From: J061 sp003695725 [NCBI: Candidatus Schekmanbacteria bacterium] | GTDB lineage: Bacteria; Schekmanbacteria; GWA2-38-11 | Length of the DNA: 13,694 nt | Direction of reading: 5' to 3' | Assembly (NCBI GenBank): GCA_003695725.1 | Contig: RFHX01000362.1 | Span: forward strand, 1 to 13,694 | In this document: positions 1-7,479 of the stretch, one piece after another | Layout of the letters: each line of letters opens with the position of its first letter | Position numbering within the stretch: the stretch's first letter is position 1 | The notes under the pieces: generated by a model | The model's database searches: none | The model's input: only the letters and a program-made list of their open reading frames with translations | What the model was told of the DNA's origin: nothing | Position numbers and translations under genes: made by a program

Positions 1-1
1 C

Positions 2-1438
2 ATATGTTTTCTCCTTTTGATTTTCATTATTACAGGATGTGGACGAGAAAAGGGATTTACTCTGAAACATCCTAACATTTTACTTGTATCTGTAGATACT
101 TTGCGGGCTGACCATTTAAAGTGCTATGGTTATCCATTTGAAACTTCTCCATTTATAGATAGTATTGCAGAAAGGGGGGCACTGATAAAAAATGCAGTTT
201 CAGTATCTCCTTCGACCCTTCCCTCCCATACTTCTCTCTTGACATCTCTCATTCCAAGAAAACACGGCGTCGTGAGGAACGGATATATTCTTAGCAATAA
301 TCTTTTAACTCTTCAAAAGATTTTGAAGAATGAAGGATTTACAACTGCTGCCTTTGTCAGTTCTTATGCGTTAAGCAGTAATTTCAATTTTAACCAAGAT
401 TTCGATCTCTATGATGAAAAATTTGATAAAAATAGGTATCCTGGTCAACAAAAAATTGAACGGGCTGCAAATAAAACAACAGATGCAGTAATAAAATATT
501 TAAAAGAATATTCTGCCAAAAAGCCTTTTTTTATTTTTTTACATTACATTGATCCTCACTGGCCTTATTCTCCACCTCCAAATTACTCCAGATTATTCAA
601 TCCATCTTACAGAGGTAATTTTGATGGAGGTATGAAATCAATTTACAGTCTAAGGTCAAAACTTGCTAAAGGCGAGACAGTTAGTGATGAAGACAAAAAA
701 CAGGCAGAAGCGTTATATGACGGTGAAATTCGATTTGTAAATGATCAATTCAAAAAATTGTTTTCTGAATTACAAAGTGAGGAGAAATTACAACACACAA
801 TTATTGTCTTTACGGCAGACCATGGAGAAACTTTCTTTGAACATGATGGCTATTTAGACCATTCTCCAAGAGTTTATGAAACAACGATACATATTCCTCT
901 AATCTTATATTATGAGCCGAAAATAAAATCAGGTATAAAAATAAATAAACTTGTAAGTAATATAGATATCGCTCCTACTATTTTAGAGTTAGCAGGCATA
1001 AAAATTCCCGATGAATATGAAGGAAAATCATTTGCAAATCTACTAGTAGGAGAAAACGAAAAAGGATCAAATAGAGAACAATTATATGTGTTTAGCGAAT
1101 CAACGAGAAAAGCTCCTTATCTTGAAAATGGCGTAAACGAATATTTGCTCAAAGCAAAAAATAAATGGCCCAATGATCCTTTTGCAAAATCTATAAGAGG
1201 CAGAAAATGGAAGTATATTGAAACGCCCTATCTCGGAAGGGAAGAGTTTTATGATATAAAAAACGATCCTAACGAAAGAAACAATCTTATAAACAGCAAT
1301 GATAATAGAATTAAGTCAGAAATAGTAAGGTTCAGGAATCTTTTGGATTTCTATAAAAAGATATATGTACCGCCGGCAGTAAAATACATAGATAGGAAAA
1401 GTATTGAGAATCTTAAAAGTTTAGGATACATAAACTAA
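2..1438 (+). CDS. Sulfatase/alkaline-phosphatase superfamily lipoprotein (5'-truncated)
   Basis: Metal-dependent hydrolase or phosphotransferase of the sulfatase family, probably anchored outside the inner membrane. The frame is open to the window edge. The first codons read as a hydrophobic stretch ending in the lipobox I-T-G-C, so the real start is upstream and the TTG at 17 is only the first possible start codon inside the window. Numbering from that TTG: lipidated Cys8; N-terminal metal motif SVDTLRAD (25-32, Asp27); nucleophile region TLPSH (67-71) followed by SLLTSL; DPHWPY (179-184); second metal motif TADHGE (266-271); HIP (292-294); and the usual C-terminal FYDIKNDPNERNNL. The position that is Cys or Ser (formylglycine precursor) in classical sulfatases is Thr67, and the Arg of CxPSR is His71. 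That suggests a Thr-nucleophile phosphodiesterase or phosphotransferase rather than a true sulfatase. The family call is firm; the substrate is unknown. No partner gene is visible next to it. Confidence 0.9.
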   Translation: MCFLLLIFIITGCGREKGFTLKHPNILLVSVDTLRADHLKCYGYPFETSPFIDSIAERGALIKNAVSVSPSTLPSHTSLLTSLIPRKHGVVRNGYILSNNLLTLQKILKNEGFTTAAFVSSYALSSNFNFNQDFDLYDEKFDKNRYPGQQKIERAANKTTDAVIKYLKEYSAKKPFFIFLHYIDPHWPYSPPPNYSRLFNPSYRGNFDGGMKSIYSLRSKLAKGETVSDEDKKQAEALYDGEIRFVNDQFKKLFSELQSEEKLQHTIIVFTADHGETFFEHDGYLDHSPRVYETTIHIPLILYYEPKIKSGIKINKLVSNIDIAPTILELAGIKIPDEYEGKSFANLLVGENEKGSNREQLYVFSESTRKAPYLENGVNEYLLKAKNKWPNDPFAKSIRGRKWKYIETPYLGREEFYDIKNDPNERNNLINSNDNRIKSEIVRFRNLLDFYKKIYVPPAVKYIDRKSIENLKSLGYIN

Positions 1439-1779
1439 AAGAAGTAAAGAAGAAGAAAATTATTTTTTTCTATTTCCGAACTCCCTATGTTGTAGCGCAA
1501 GCAGTGTTACAGGTGATAATTTATATTTTATCATTCAGTACCAAGAAGAGAATAGAAGACACACAGTTTCACTCACGCTTCAGCCATTAAATAAACTGTC
1601 CTTTCAATTGTCAGAAGGTTGAAGATTTTTGATTCCAATTATCTTGAATGGCGTAGAAGCAGAACTATAATCTTTTAATGAATCTTCGGGACAATGTTCC
1701 AAACAATTCAATATGACACAAACCCTATATTTTGACCTCTAACAAAAAATTTTTTTAGGGAACAATTTCCTTTCAACTT
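1439..1779. other. Intergenic stretch with no supported gene
   Basis: 341 nt between the converging ends of the sulfatase-family gene and the Cys-rich protein gene. It is AT-rich and I recognise no RNA gene. A weak hairpin (TGATAA/TTATCA, around 1520-1540) and two short near-palindromes (1688-1700 and 1758-1770) are too small to call as terminators or operators. On the minus strand a 35-codon frame (1711 to 1604, TTG start) has a protein-like composition and could be the tail of a decayed gene, but nothing identifies it. The 14-nt word at 1703-1716 recurs at 2604-2617. Confidence 0.5.
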
Positions 1780-2235
1780 CTATTTGCCCGGTCTTTCATA
1801 TTTGAAAAGGCAAACAGCCGCTCCGCGCGCCTGCGCGCAAAGGATTTCACCTTTTGTTCCCGGAAATGCCGCTTTTGTTGCTTCAATATCCATTTCACAT
1901 ATTACATGGCAGGGCTCATCAAAACCATATTCCTTCGCCATACCCATTACAGGACAAACCTTCTGAATCTCAAGGACAGCATCAATTCCTTTATTTGAGA
2001 TGTCAACTACTTCCATCTCCATACCAATCTGCTTATAGAGAGGAATTGCTTTAGAAAAGCCATCGGCAAGGGTTGTGTTTTCAATCAGTGGTCCCATATT
2101 CTTCTTCTGCCTTTCAGGATAACCCTCAAAAAGAGTGTCCCATGCTTTCTGCTCACCTTCTGCATCCATAATCTTTTTGTATGTTTCAAATTTTTTCCTG
2201 AACATCTCCAACGCTTGGTTTTTATCTTGCGGCAT
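1780..2235 (-). CDS. Small Cys-rich protein, L-2-amino-thiazoline-4-carboxylic acid hydrolase-like
   Basis: A 151-residue soluble protein with no signal peptide. The N-terminal half is helical and charged. The C-terminal half carries five cysteines: Cys94 (in VCPVMG), Cys109 and Cys113 (in CHVIC), Cys133 and Cys142 (in GAAVCLFKYE). A central CP motif followed by a late Gly-x-x-x-Cys-x-Phe-x-Tyr strand resembles the ATC hydrolase family, named for an enzyme opening the thiazoline ring in a bacterial cysteine-synthesis route. Most family members are uncharacterised, so activity is not established here. Cysteine spacing would also allow metal or cluster binding. The start is well supported: AAGGAGG lies 6 nt before the ATG. 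It stands alone on the minus strand, with a doubtful ORF upstream and no cysteine-metabolism gene nearby. Recognition is from memory of the family pattern, hence moderate confidence in the name but high confidence that it is a gene. Confidence 0.65.
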   Translation of the reverse strand: MPQDKNQALEMFRKKFETYKKIMDAEGEQKAWDTLFEGYPERQKKNMGPLIENTTLADGFSKAIPLYKQIGMEMEVVDISNKGIDAVLEIQKVCPVMGMAKEYGFDEPCHVICEMDIEATKAAFPGTKGEILCAQARGAAVCLFKYERPGK

Positions 2236-2288
2236 ATCTCTCCTCCTTTTTTATTTTAAATTTTTGTCCATATTACATAATTTAAATC

Positions 2289-2612
2289 TTAAAATAAACT
2301 TTTTTTGGCTGTATTGTTGATAAATTTTTCAGTAGGTCTATCTTTATCTTTGCTGTTACTCAAAAACTTGTCATTCCAGTCAGCATATACACAATAATGA
2401 ATATCGAAATATCCGACATATTTGCCGTGAACAAAATCAAGACTTTCACCGCAAATGAGAGTACTTGATAAAGTCTTTATGCCAAAGGAGAAACCCATCT
2501 CGTCTATTAGATATTTTTTAAGGTCTGACTTTATTTTTAAGCTGAAAAAATGTAGATAATAGACCGCATCAGAAGAGTGAGAAAAATAAAGGAATAAATT
2601 TGGACAATTCAA
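2289..2612 (-). CDS. Doubtful hypothetical ORF, possibly a gene remnant
   Basis: A 107-codon frame starting with TTG. I do not recognise the product. The first 38 residues are rich in Phe, Tyr, Leu and Ser and look non-coding. From the internal ATG at 2498 onward (MGFSFGIKTL...) the composition is more protein-like, with Gly-Glu-Ser, a run of aromatic residues (HYCVYADWN) and a Lys/Asp-rich tail, giving a 69-residue alternative. No good ribosome binding site precedes either start; GACGAG just before the internal ATG is weak. It lies 53 nt upstream of the Cys-rich protein gene on the same strand, so if real the two could be co-transcribed. It could equally be the 3' remnant of a lost gene or chance open frame in AT-rich DNA. 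Confidence 0.25.
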   Translation of the reverse strand: MNCPNLFLYFSHSSDAVYYLHFFSLKIKSDLKKYLIDEMGFSFGIKTLSSTLICGESLDFVHGKYVGYFDIHYCVYADWNDKFLSNSKDKDRPTEKFINNTAKKSLF

Positions 2613-2613
2613 T

Positions 2614-3714
2614 ATGAACGAAGTGAAATCAAAAAAAGTCGTTGTAGCAATGAGCGGAGGCGTGGACAGCTCGGTTGCCGCTTACCTTCTCAAAGAAAAA
2701 GGTTATGAGGTCATTGGGATATCACTACAGCTATATGACCAAACCTGTTACACAGGGAAGGATTTTGGCACCTGTTGTTCCATTTCGGATATTAAAGACG
2801 CCCGTCGTGTTGCGTCAAAACTTGGCATTCCCTTCTATGTGGCAAATTTTGAAAAAGAGTTCAGAGAAGAGGTAATCGAACATTTCCTCGATGAATATTT
2901 TTCAGGGCGCACTCCTAATCCCTGCATTCTTTGTAATAGAAAAATCAAGTTCAAATATCTCCTTAAACGAGCAATGGAAATAGGTGCATCCTATCTTGCA
3001 ACAGGACACTACGCACAAATCGTGAAAGATGAAAAAAATGGAGAATATTTGTTGAAAAAAGGGGTGGACAAAAACAAGGACCAATCTTATTTCTTGGCAG
3101 GCATTGGGCAAGATATATTGCAAAAATTGATTTTTCCTGTGGGTAATTTAAAGAAAAATGAAGTTAGGGAGATTGCCAAAAAAGGGAAACTGCCGGTTTG
3201 GGAAAAAAGAGAAAGTCAGGAAATCTGTTTTGTGCCATCAAACAATTACAGGGAATTTCTGAAAAAAGAGCGTCCCCATTCAACAGGAAAGGCTGGAAAT
3301 ATTGTAACGAGTGATGGGAAAGTAATAAGCACTCATAAAGGAATTGAAAATTATACGATTGGACAGAGGCGTGGCTTGGGTATTGCGGCAGGCAAACCAC
3401 TTTATGTAATAAGAATCAACACGAAAAAGAATGAAATTGTCGTTGGAAGCAAAGAGGAGTTATACAAAAGAGAATTGGTTGTAAGAAACCTCATATGGCA
3501 TTCCAAAAAGGATATTCCCAATAAAGGTGATAAAGTTGAAATCAAATATCGATACAGAAGCAGCAGCGCGCCGGCAGAAATAGTATCTCTTTCCAAAGAC
3601 AAACTTAATGCAAGATTTACCACTCCTCAAAAATCATTGACACCGGGGCAAGAAGCAGTTTTTTACAGGGGTGATATGGTTTTGGGCGCAGGCACTATAG
3701 AGGAAGCCAAATGA
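2614..3714 (+). CDS. mnmA: tRNA-specific 2-thiouridylase MnmA
   Basis: Cytoplasmic enzyme that adenylates and then thiolates C2 of the wobble uridine U34 in tRNA for Lys, Glu and Gln, using sulfur handed over from a cysteine desulfurase relay. Its 366 residues match the usual 360-370. Visible motifs: PP-loop SGGVDSS (14-20); TGRTPNPC-type region with PNPCILCNRKIKF (101-113), in which Cys107 is the expected thiol nucleophile; ATGHYA (129-134); DQSYFL (156-161); ESQEICFVP (200-208), in which Cys205 is the second catalytic cysteine; and NYTIGQRRGLGI in the central domain. The ATG at 2614 fits the start of the conserved domain. However, the nearest purine-rich Shine-Dalgarno-like stretch (AAAGGA, 2588-2593) is about 20 nt away, so initiation looks weak or leaderless. 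The stop codon overlaps the rimO start, implying co-translation. Confidence 0.97.
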   Translation: MNEVKSKKVVVAMSGGVDSSVAAYLLKEKGYEVIGISLQLYDQTCYTGKDFGTCCSISDIKDARRVASKLGIPFYVANFEKEFREEVIEHFLDEYFSGRTPNPCILCNRKIKFKYLLKRAMEIGASYLATGHYAQIVKDEKNGEYLLKKGVDKNKDQSYFLAGIGQDILQKLIFPVGNLKKNEVREIAKKGKLPVWEKRESQEICFVPSNNYREFLKKERPHSTGKAGNIVTSDGKVISTHKGIENYTIGQRRGLGIAAGKPLYVIRINTKKNEIVVGSKEELYKRELVVRNLIWHSKKDIPNKGDKVEIKYRYRSSSAPAEIVSLSKDKLNARFTTPQKSLTPGQEAVFYRGDMVLGAGTIEEAK

Positions 3715-5042
3715 AACGCGAAAAAGTGAAGATAATCACGCTTGGATGCGCCAAAAACACTGTCGATTCAGAGGTATTGGCAGGAATTCTCGAAAACAAC
3801 GGGATAGAAGTTGTCGAGGATTCCGCTCGGGCAGAAACTGTCATAATCAATACCTGCTCTTTTATAGAGAAGGCACGGGAAGAATCAATCGATGTAATTC
3901 TTGAAGCAGCTTTGGAAAAAACGAATGGAAACATCAAAAAATTGATTGTGGCAGGATGTATGTCTGAAAGATATGGGCAACAGCTTGCCGCTGAAATTCC
4001 CGAGATAGACGAAATATTGGGGATTGATGAAATTCCAGAAATACTCAATTTTTATAAGGGCAGTAAAAGAAAAAGAGACATTATTAGTAGAAAATCACAA
4101 TTTTTATATGACCATACAATACCGCGCAAAAAACTTACTCCGCCCGGAGTTTCCTATATCAAAGTTTCAGACGGCTGTGATAACAGATGTGCATATTGCG
4201 CCATTCCCGCAATCAGGGGAAATCTACGGTCAAGAAGTATTGAATCAATTTTGAATGAAGCAGAAAATCTCGCAAGAAACGGCACAGTGGAAATCAACCT
4301 TCTTGCAAATGATTTGACTTCATTTGGGAAAGATAAGAATGAAGGAGAGAATTTGGCCAGTCTTCTCTCAGCATTGAGCAATATTGAAAATCTGAAATGG
4401 ATACGCCCCCTTTATCTTTATCCATCAAGAATAGATGAAAAACTCATTGAAACAATCGCCTCAAAAGTGAACATATGCAATTATTTCGATATGCCTATTC
4501 AACATACAGACAACACGATTCTTCAAATGATGGAAAGAAAATACAAAATCGAAGAGGTAAAGGAAACTATAAACAGAATCAGAGCTATCATACCTGACGC
4601 AGTTTTCAGGACAACATTTATCACAGGTTTTCCTGCAGAAACAGATGAGCGCTTTGAAAGAATAATAGAATTTATCGAAGAGATGAAACTCGATTGGATT
4701 GGAGTCTTTGCATACTCAAAGGAAGAAGGCACAAAAGCGAAAAATCTCACACCGCAAATCCCCTTAGAAAAAGCAGAAGAAAGGGCAATGAAAATTGAAG
4801 AGGTGCAAAAGAAGATATCTGCAGCAAAACTTGCCTCTTTAAGAGGCAAAAGATGTGAAGCAATTATCGAGGCACAAACATCTGAAAAGAATATCTATGA
4901 AGGTAGGATTCGCTCACAAGCCCCTGAAGTAGATGGGATGGCATTCATTAGCGGTGAAAAGCTTGAATGCGGAAAAATCTATACGGTAGAAATCGATGAC
5001 ACCCTCGACTTCGATGTTTGGGCAACTGTCTGTAATGATTAA
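3711..5042 (+). CDS. rimO: Ribosomal protein S12 methylthiotransferase RimO
   Basis: Radical-SAM enzyme that adds a methylthio group to the conserved aspartate of ribosomal protein S12 near the decoding centre. The 443 residues contain, in order: the N-terminal methylthiotransferase domain with GCAKNTVDSE (12-21, the RimO-type variant rather than MiaB) and three cluster cysteines, Cys13, Cys49 (INTCSF) and Cys83 (AGCMSERY); the radical-SAM domain with CDNRCAYC (Cys156, Cys160, Cys163) followed by AIPAIRG; and a C-terminal TRAM-type domain from about 375 (EAIIEAQ...YTVEIDDTLDFDVWA). Two 4Fe-4S clusters are expected. The ATG overlaps the mnmA stop as ATGA, so translation probably reinitiates from mnmA. 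The sequence distinguishes RimO from the tRNA methylthiotransferases MiaB and MtaB through the KNxVDSE signature. There is no clear T-tailed terminator in the 199 nt before the convergent ruvB end. Confidence 0.95.
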   Translation: MKREKVKIITLGCAKNTVDSEVLAGILENNGIEVVEDSARAETVIINTCSFIEKAREESIDVILEAALEKTNGNIKKLIVAGCMSERYGQQLAAEIPEIDEILGIDEIPEILNFYKGSKRKRDIISRKSQFLYDHTIPRKKLTPPGVSYIKVSDGCDNRCAYCAIPAIRGNLRSRSIESILNEAENLARNGTVEINLLANDLTSFGKDKNEGENLASLLSALSNIENLKWIRPLYLYPSRIDEKLIETIASKVNICNYFDMPIQHTDNTILQMMERKYKIEEVKETINRIRAIIPDAVFRTTFITGFPAETDERFERIIEFIEEMKLDWIGVFAYSKEEGTKAKNLTPQIPLEKAEERAMKIEEVQKKISAAKLASLRGKRCEAIIEAQTSEKNIYEGRIRSQAPEVDGMAFISGEKLECGKIYTVEIDDTLDFDVWATVCND

Positions 5043-5241
5043 AGCATTAGGAAAAAATAATTTTTTTTAGATGACTGCTTCATTCATCACTTTAAAAAAA
5101 CTACCTATTTATCTTTCTTCAAATAATATAGCGTAGGAAATCCTTCTTTTTTATTTGTCATTTATTACAGATGTAAATCACGAAATCAAATTTGCAATCG
5201 CAAAAAACCCATCTGTCAATCACACTCGAGCGAATCGGCTG

Positions 5242-6249
5242 TTAGAAAAGAGATGTCTGATTGTCTGGAGGAGGCTCGATGCCAAGATGTGTATATGCAA
5301 GCTTCGTCGCAGTGCGGCCTCGAGGAGTCCTTTCAAGAAATCCCTTCTGTATCAAAAAAGGCTCATACACATCCTCGATTGTATCTTTCTCTTCATTTAT
5401 TACTGCTGAAATCGTTCCCACTCCAACAGGCCCGCCATTAAATTTTTCAATTATTACCTTCAAAAGTTTTCTATCAAGAGAATCGAGCCCTTGGGAATCG
5501 ATTTCGAGTTTGTTCAGTGCGCTGTTGGCAATTTCCTCGTCTATTGTTCCGTCGCCTTCAATTTGTGCGTAATCCCGAACTCTTCTCAACAGGCGGTTTG
5601 CGATTCTTGGAGTGCCGCGAGAGCGTGAAGCGATAACATATCTTCCTTCATCAGTGATCTTGACACCAAGAATTTTCGCTGAGCGGCTTACAATGGCTGA
5701 AAGCTCATCCTCGTTGTAAAAATCAAGCCGATGTTTTATTCCGAATCTTCCCCTCAATGGTGAAGTCAAAAGTCCTGCCCTCGTTGTTGCACCAATGAGA
5801 GTAAAACGTGGAAGTTTGAGTTTCATAGAGCGAGCCGCAGGGCCCTGCCCTATTACGATGTCAACCTCGAAGTCCTCCATTGCAGGATATAACACTTCTT
5901 CTATCGTCCTGTTGAGACGATGAATTTCATCGATGAAGAGAATATCCTTTTCTTTGAGATTGGTAAGTATAGCTACGAGGTCGCCCTGCCTTTCTATGAC
6001 AGGACCTGAAGTGGCTCTAATATTGACACCCATCTCACGGGCAATTATATAAGCAAGGGTAGTTTTGCCCAATCCGGGAGGTCCCCAAAAAAGGCAGTGG
6101 TCAAGGGCTTCCCCTCTTTTTTTTGCCGCTTCGATAAAAACCTTGAGGTTTTCCTTTACATTCTGCTGTCCAACATAATCATCAAAGGCAGAAGGACGCA
6201 GAGTAAGGTCAAGCTCTTTTTCTTCGATTTGTAATTCTTCCTTCTTCAT
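5242..6249 (-). CDS. ruvB: Holliday junction branch migration ATPase RuvB
   Basis: Hexameric AAA+ motor that, with RuvA, drives branch migration of Holliday junctions in recombinational repair. The 335 residues are the normal family length. Visible features: [11 protein letters not shown] near the N-terminus; Walker [10 protein letters not shown] (about 57-65); Walker [12 protein letters not shown] (about 104-114); sensor 1 [20 protein letters not shown], which includes the Arg-finger region; and the C-terminal winged-helix domain ending in [16 protein letters not shown]. The ATG at 6249 is the only reasonable start, because an in-frame TAA lies about 21 nt upstream; the ribosome binding site is weak (GAAGAAAT). 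It is the last gene of the minus-strand series, 76 nt after ruvA. That gap contains a perfect TATAAT (minus strand, 6293-6298), which might give ruvB an extra internal promoter, but no matching -35 is evident. Confidence 0.97.
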   Translation of the reverse strand: MKKEELQIEEKELDLTLRPSAFDDYVGQQNVKENLKVFIEAAKKRGEALDHCLFWGPPGLGKTTLAYIIAREMGVNIRATSGPVIERQGDLVAILTNLKEKDILFIDEIHRLNRTIEEVLYPAMEDFEVDIVIGQGPAARSMKLKLPRFTLIGATTRAGLLTSPLRGRFGIKHRLDFYNEDELSAIVSRSAKILGVKITDEGRYVIASRSRGTPRIANRLLRRVRDYAQIEGDGTIDEEIANSALNKLEIDSQGLDSLDRKLLKVIIEKFNGGPVGVGTISAVINEEKDTIEDVYEPFLIQKGFLERTPRGRTATKLAYTHLGIEPPPDNQTSLF

Positions 6250-6325
6250 TGTTCTATTTCTTCGAAATTATTTCTTCTCCAAGACTTTTAATATTATAGA
6301 ATATAACGCTTTTATAAAAAAAATT

Positions 6326-6940
6326 TTATTCACTATGTTTTACAAGATACTTCAACGATTCTTTCAACAACTCCTCAACAGAAATGCCATCAGCACCATT
6401 TTTAGACGCCTTTGCAACTGCTTTTTCAGCCATACTCTTTGAATATCCCAGATTGATTAAGGCAGAAACTACATCATCCGTCAATTTAGATTTTAAAACT
6501 CCCTTCCCCTCTTCTGCTTTCCTCCCTTCACAAATATCTGCTGAAATCTTGTCCCGAAGCTCATATATGAGCCGCTCAGCAGTCTTCTTCCCTACGCCGG
6601 GAATAGAGTTTAAAAGAATAATGTCGCCTTCCCTTATCGCCTCTGCAATCTTTTCAGTTTCAGCGCCAGACATTATATTTATTGCCAACTTCGGTCCTAT
6701 CTTCGAAACACTGATGAGTGATTTGAAAAGCGATTTTTCCTGAGGCGTAAAGAAACCGAAAAGCTCAAATGCGTCTTCGCGAATATGAGTATGCACTTCC
6801 AACAATACTTCACTTCCTACTTCAGGCAATTTATAGAATGTAGAAAGAGGAATAAACACCTCATAGCCAATTCCATTGACATCTACCAATACCTGATTGG
6901 GCTTCTTCGACTCAAGGATTCCACGAATCTTGCCTATCAC
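6326..6940 (-). CDS. ruvA: Holliday junction DNA helicase subunit RuvA
   Basis: Binds four-way DNA junctions as a tetramer and loads RuvB. It has 204 residues, a normal length. The start is a GTG at 6940: the product then begins MIGKIRG, the conserved RuvA N-terminus, and AAGGG lies about 11 nt upstream. Domain I (OB fold) covers about 1-65, with VDVNGIGYEVFIP. Domain II has the helix-hairpin-helix motifs, visible as ISVSKIGPKLA and IPGVGKKTAERLIYELRD. After a Lys/Glu-rich linker (about 138-150), domain III (DVVSALINLGYSKSMAEKAV) is the RuvB-contacting part. It sits 28 nt after ruvC and 76 nt before ruvB, in the order C-A-B typical of many bacteria. Confidence 0.97.
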   Translation of the reverse strand: MIGKIRGILESKKPNQVLVDVNGIGYEVFIPLSTFYKLPEVGSEVLLEVHTHIREDAFELFGFFTPQEKSLFKSLISVSKIGPKLAINIMSGAETEKIAEAIREGDIILLNSIPGVGKKTAERLIYELRDKISADICEGRKAEEGKGVLKSKLTDDVVSALINLGYSKSMAEKAVAKASKNGADGISVEELLKESLKYLVKHSE

Positions 6941-6968
6941 TCTTTTTCACACCCTTCCAAAAATTTGT

Positions 6969-7466
6969 TCATCTTGCCATTTTCAGTCGTTCTTCCGTTT
7001 CTCTGCTGTGAATATGGCAGATAGCCACAGCCAAAGCGTCTGTGATGTCAGGAAGCATCTTCTTGTCAGGCAAATTGAGCATCAATTTCACCATATGTTG
7101 GACCTGTTCTTTTGTGCCTCTTCCATATCCGAGAACGGATTTTTTAATCTCCGTAGGCATATATTCGGCTACAGGAATGCCGCTCTTTTCTATGGCAAGA
7201 AGAGCGACTCCGCGTGCATGTCCAAGTTTTAAAGCTGATTTGGCATCTCTTGCAAAAAAGAGGTTTTCTACTGCCGATTCATCAGGGGAATATATTTCTA
7301 TAACTTTGATCAATTCATCGAAAATATTATTGAGGCGCAGAGACAGACTTTTTTTTTCGGAAGTTCTAACTCTGCCGGCATAGAGACATTCCATACCTGA
7401 ACCATTTTTTTCAACGATCCCGATCCCTGTAACGACAGTTCCCGGATCTATTCCCAATACTCTCAT
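6969..7466 (-). CDS. ruvC: Holliday junction resolvase RuvC
   Basis: Dimeric RNase H-fold endonuclease that cuts Holliday junctions symmetrically to finish recombination. The 165 residues are close to the usual 160-175. All four catalytic acidic residues expected from the family are present: Asp7 (GIDPGT), Glu68 (AVENLFF), Asp140 and Asp143 (DITDALAVA). The conserved HARGV and YGRGTKEQVQHMV segments are also present. The ATG lies 13 nt after the yebC stop; the likely Shine-Dalgarno GAGG overlaps that stop codon, so translation is probably coupled. The same 13 nt hold the inverted repeat GGCAGTCTGCC (minus strand, 7479-7469), able to form a small 4-bp hairpin over the start region; any role is speculative. 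Confidence 0.97.
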   Translation of the reverse strand: MRVLGIDPGTVVTGIGIVEKNGSGMECLYAGRVRTSEKKSLSLRLNNIFDELIKVIEIYSPDESAVENLFFARDAKSALKLGHARGVALLAIEKSGIPVAEYMPTEIKKSVLGYGRGTKEQVQHMVKLMLNLPDKKMLPDITDALAVAICHIHSRETEERLKMAR

Positions 7467-7479
7467 TTGGCAGACTGCC

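Noticed and set aside
1688-1770. Two near-palindromes, GGGACAATGTTCC and GGGAACAATTTCC, about 70 nt apart
   Set aside because: Short, imperfect and not identical; neither sits at a promoter I can support, and AT-rich DNA yields such matches often.
5043-5241. Search for a terminator between the convergent rimO and ruvB ends
   Set aside because: Only A/T runs and a 5-bp TTTGC/GCAAA stem without a following T tract were found, so no terminator is called.
5155-5572. Plus-strand open frames over the ruvB 3' half
   Set aside because: They lie antisense to a fully conserved ruvB, have no ribosome binding sites and show low-complexity Ser/Leu-rich translations.
6293-6298. TATAAT on the minus strand in the ruvA-ruvB gap as an internal promoter
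   Set aside because: No -35 element at 16-18 nt; the gap is nearly all A and T, where this hexamer is expected by chance.
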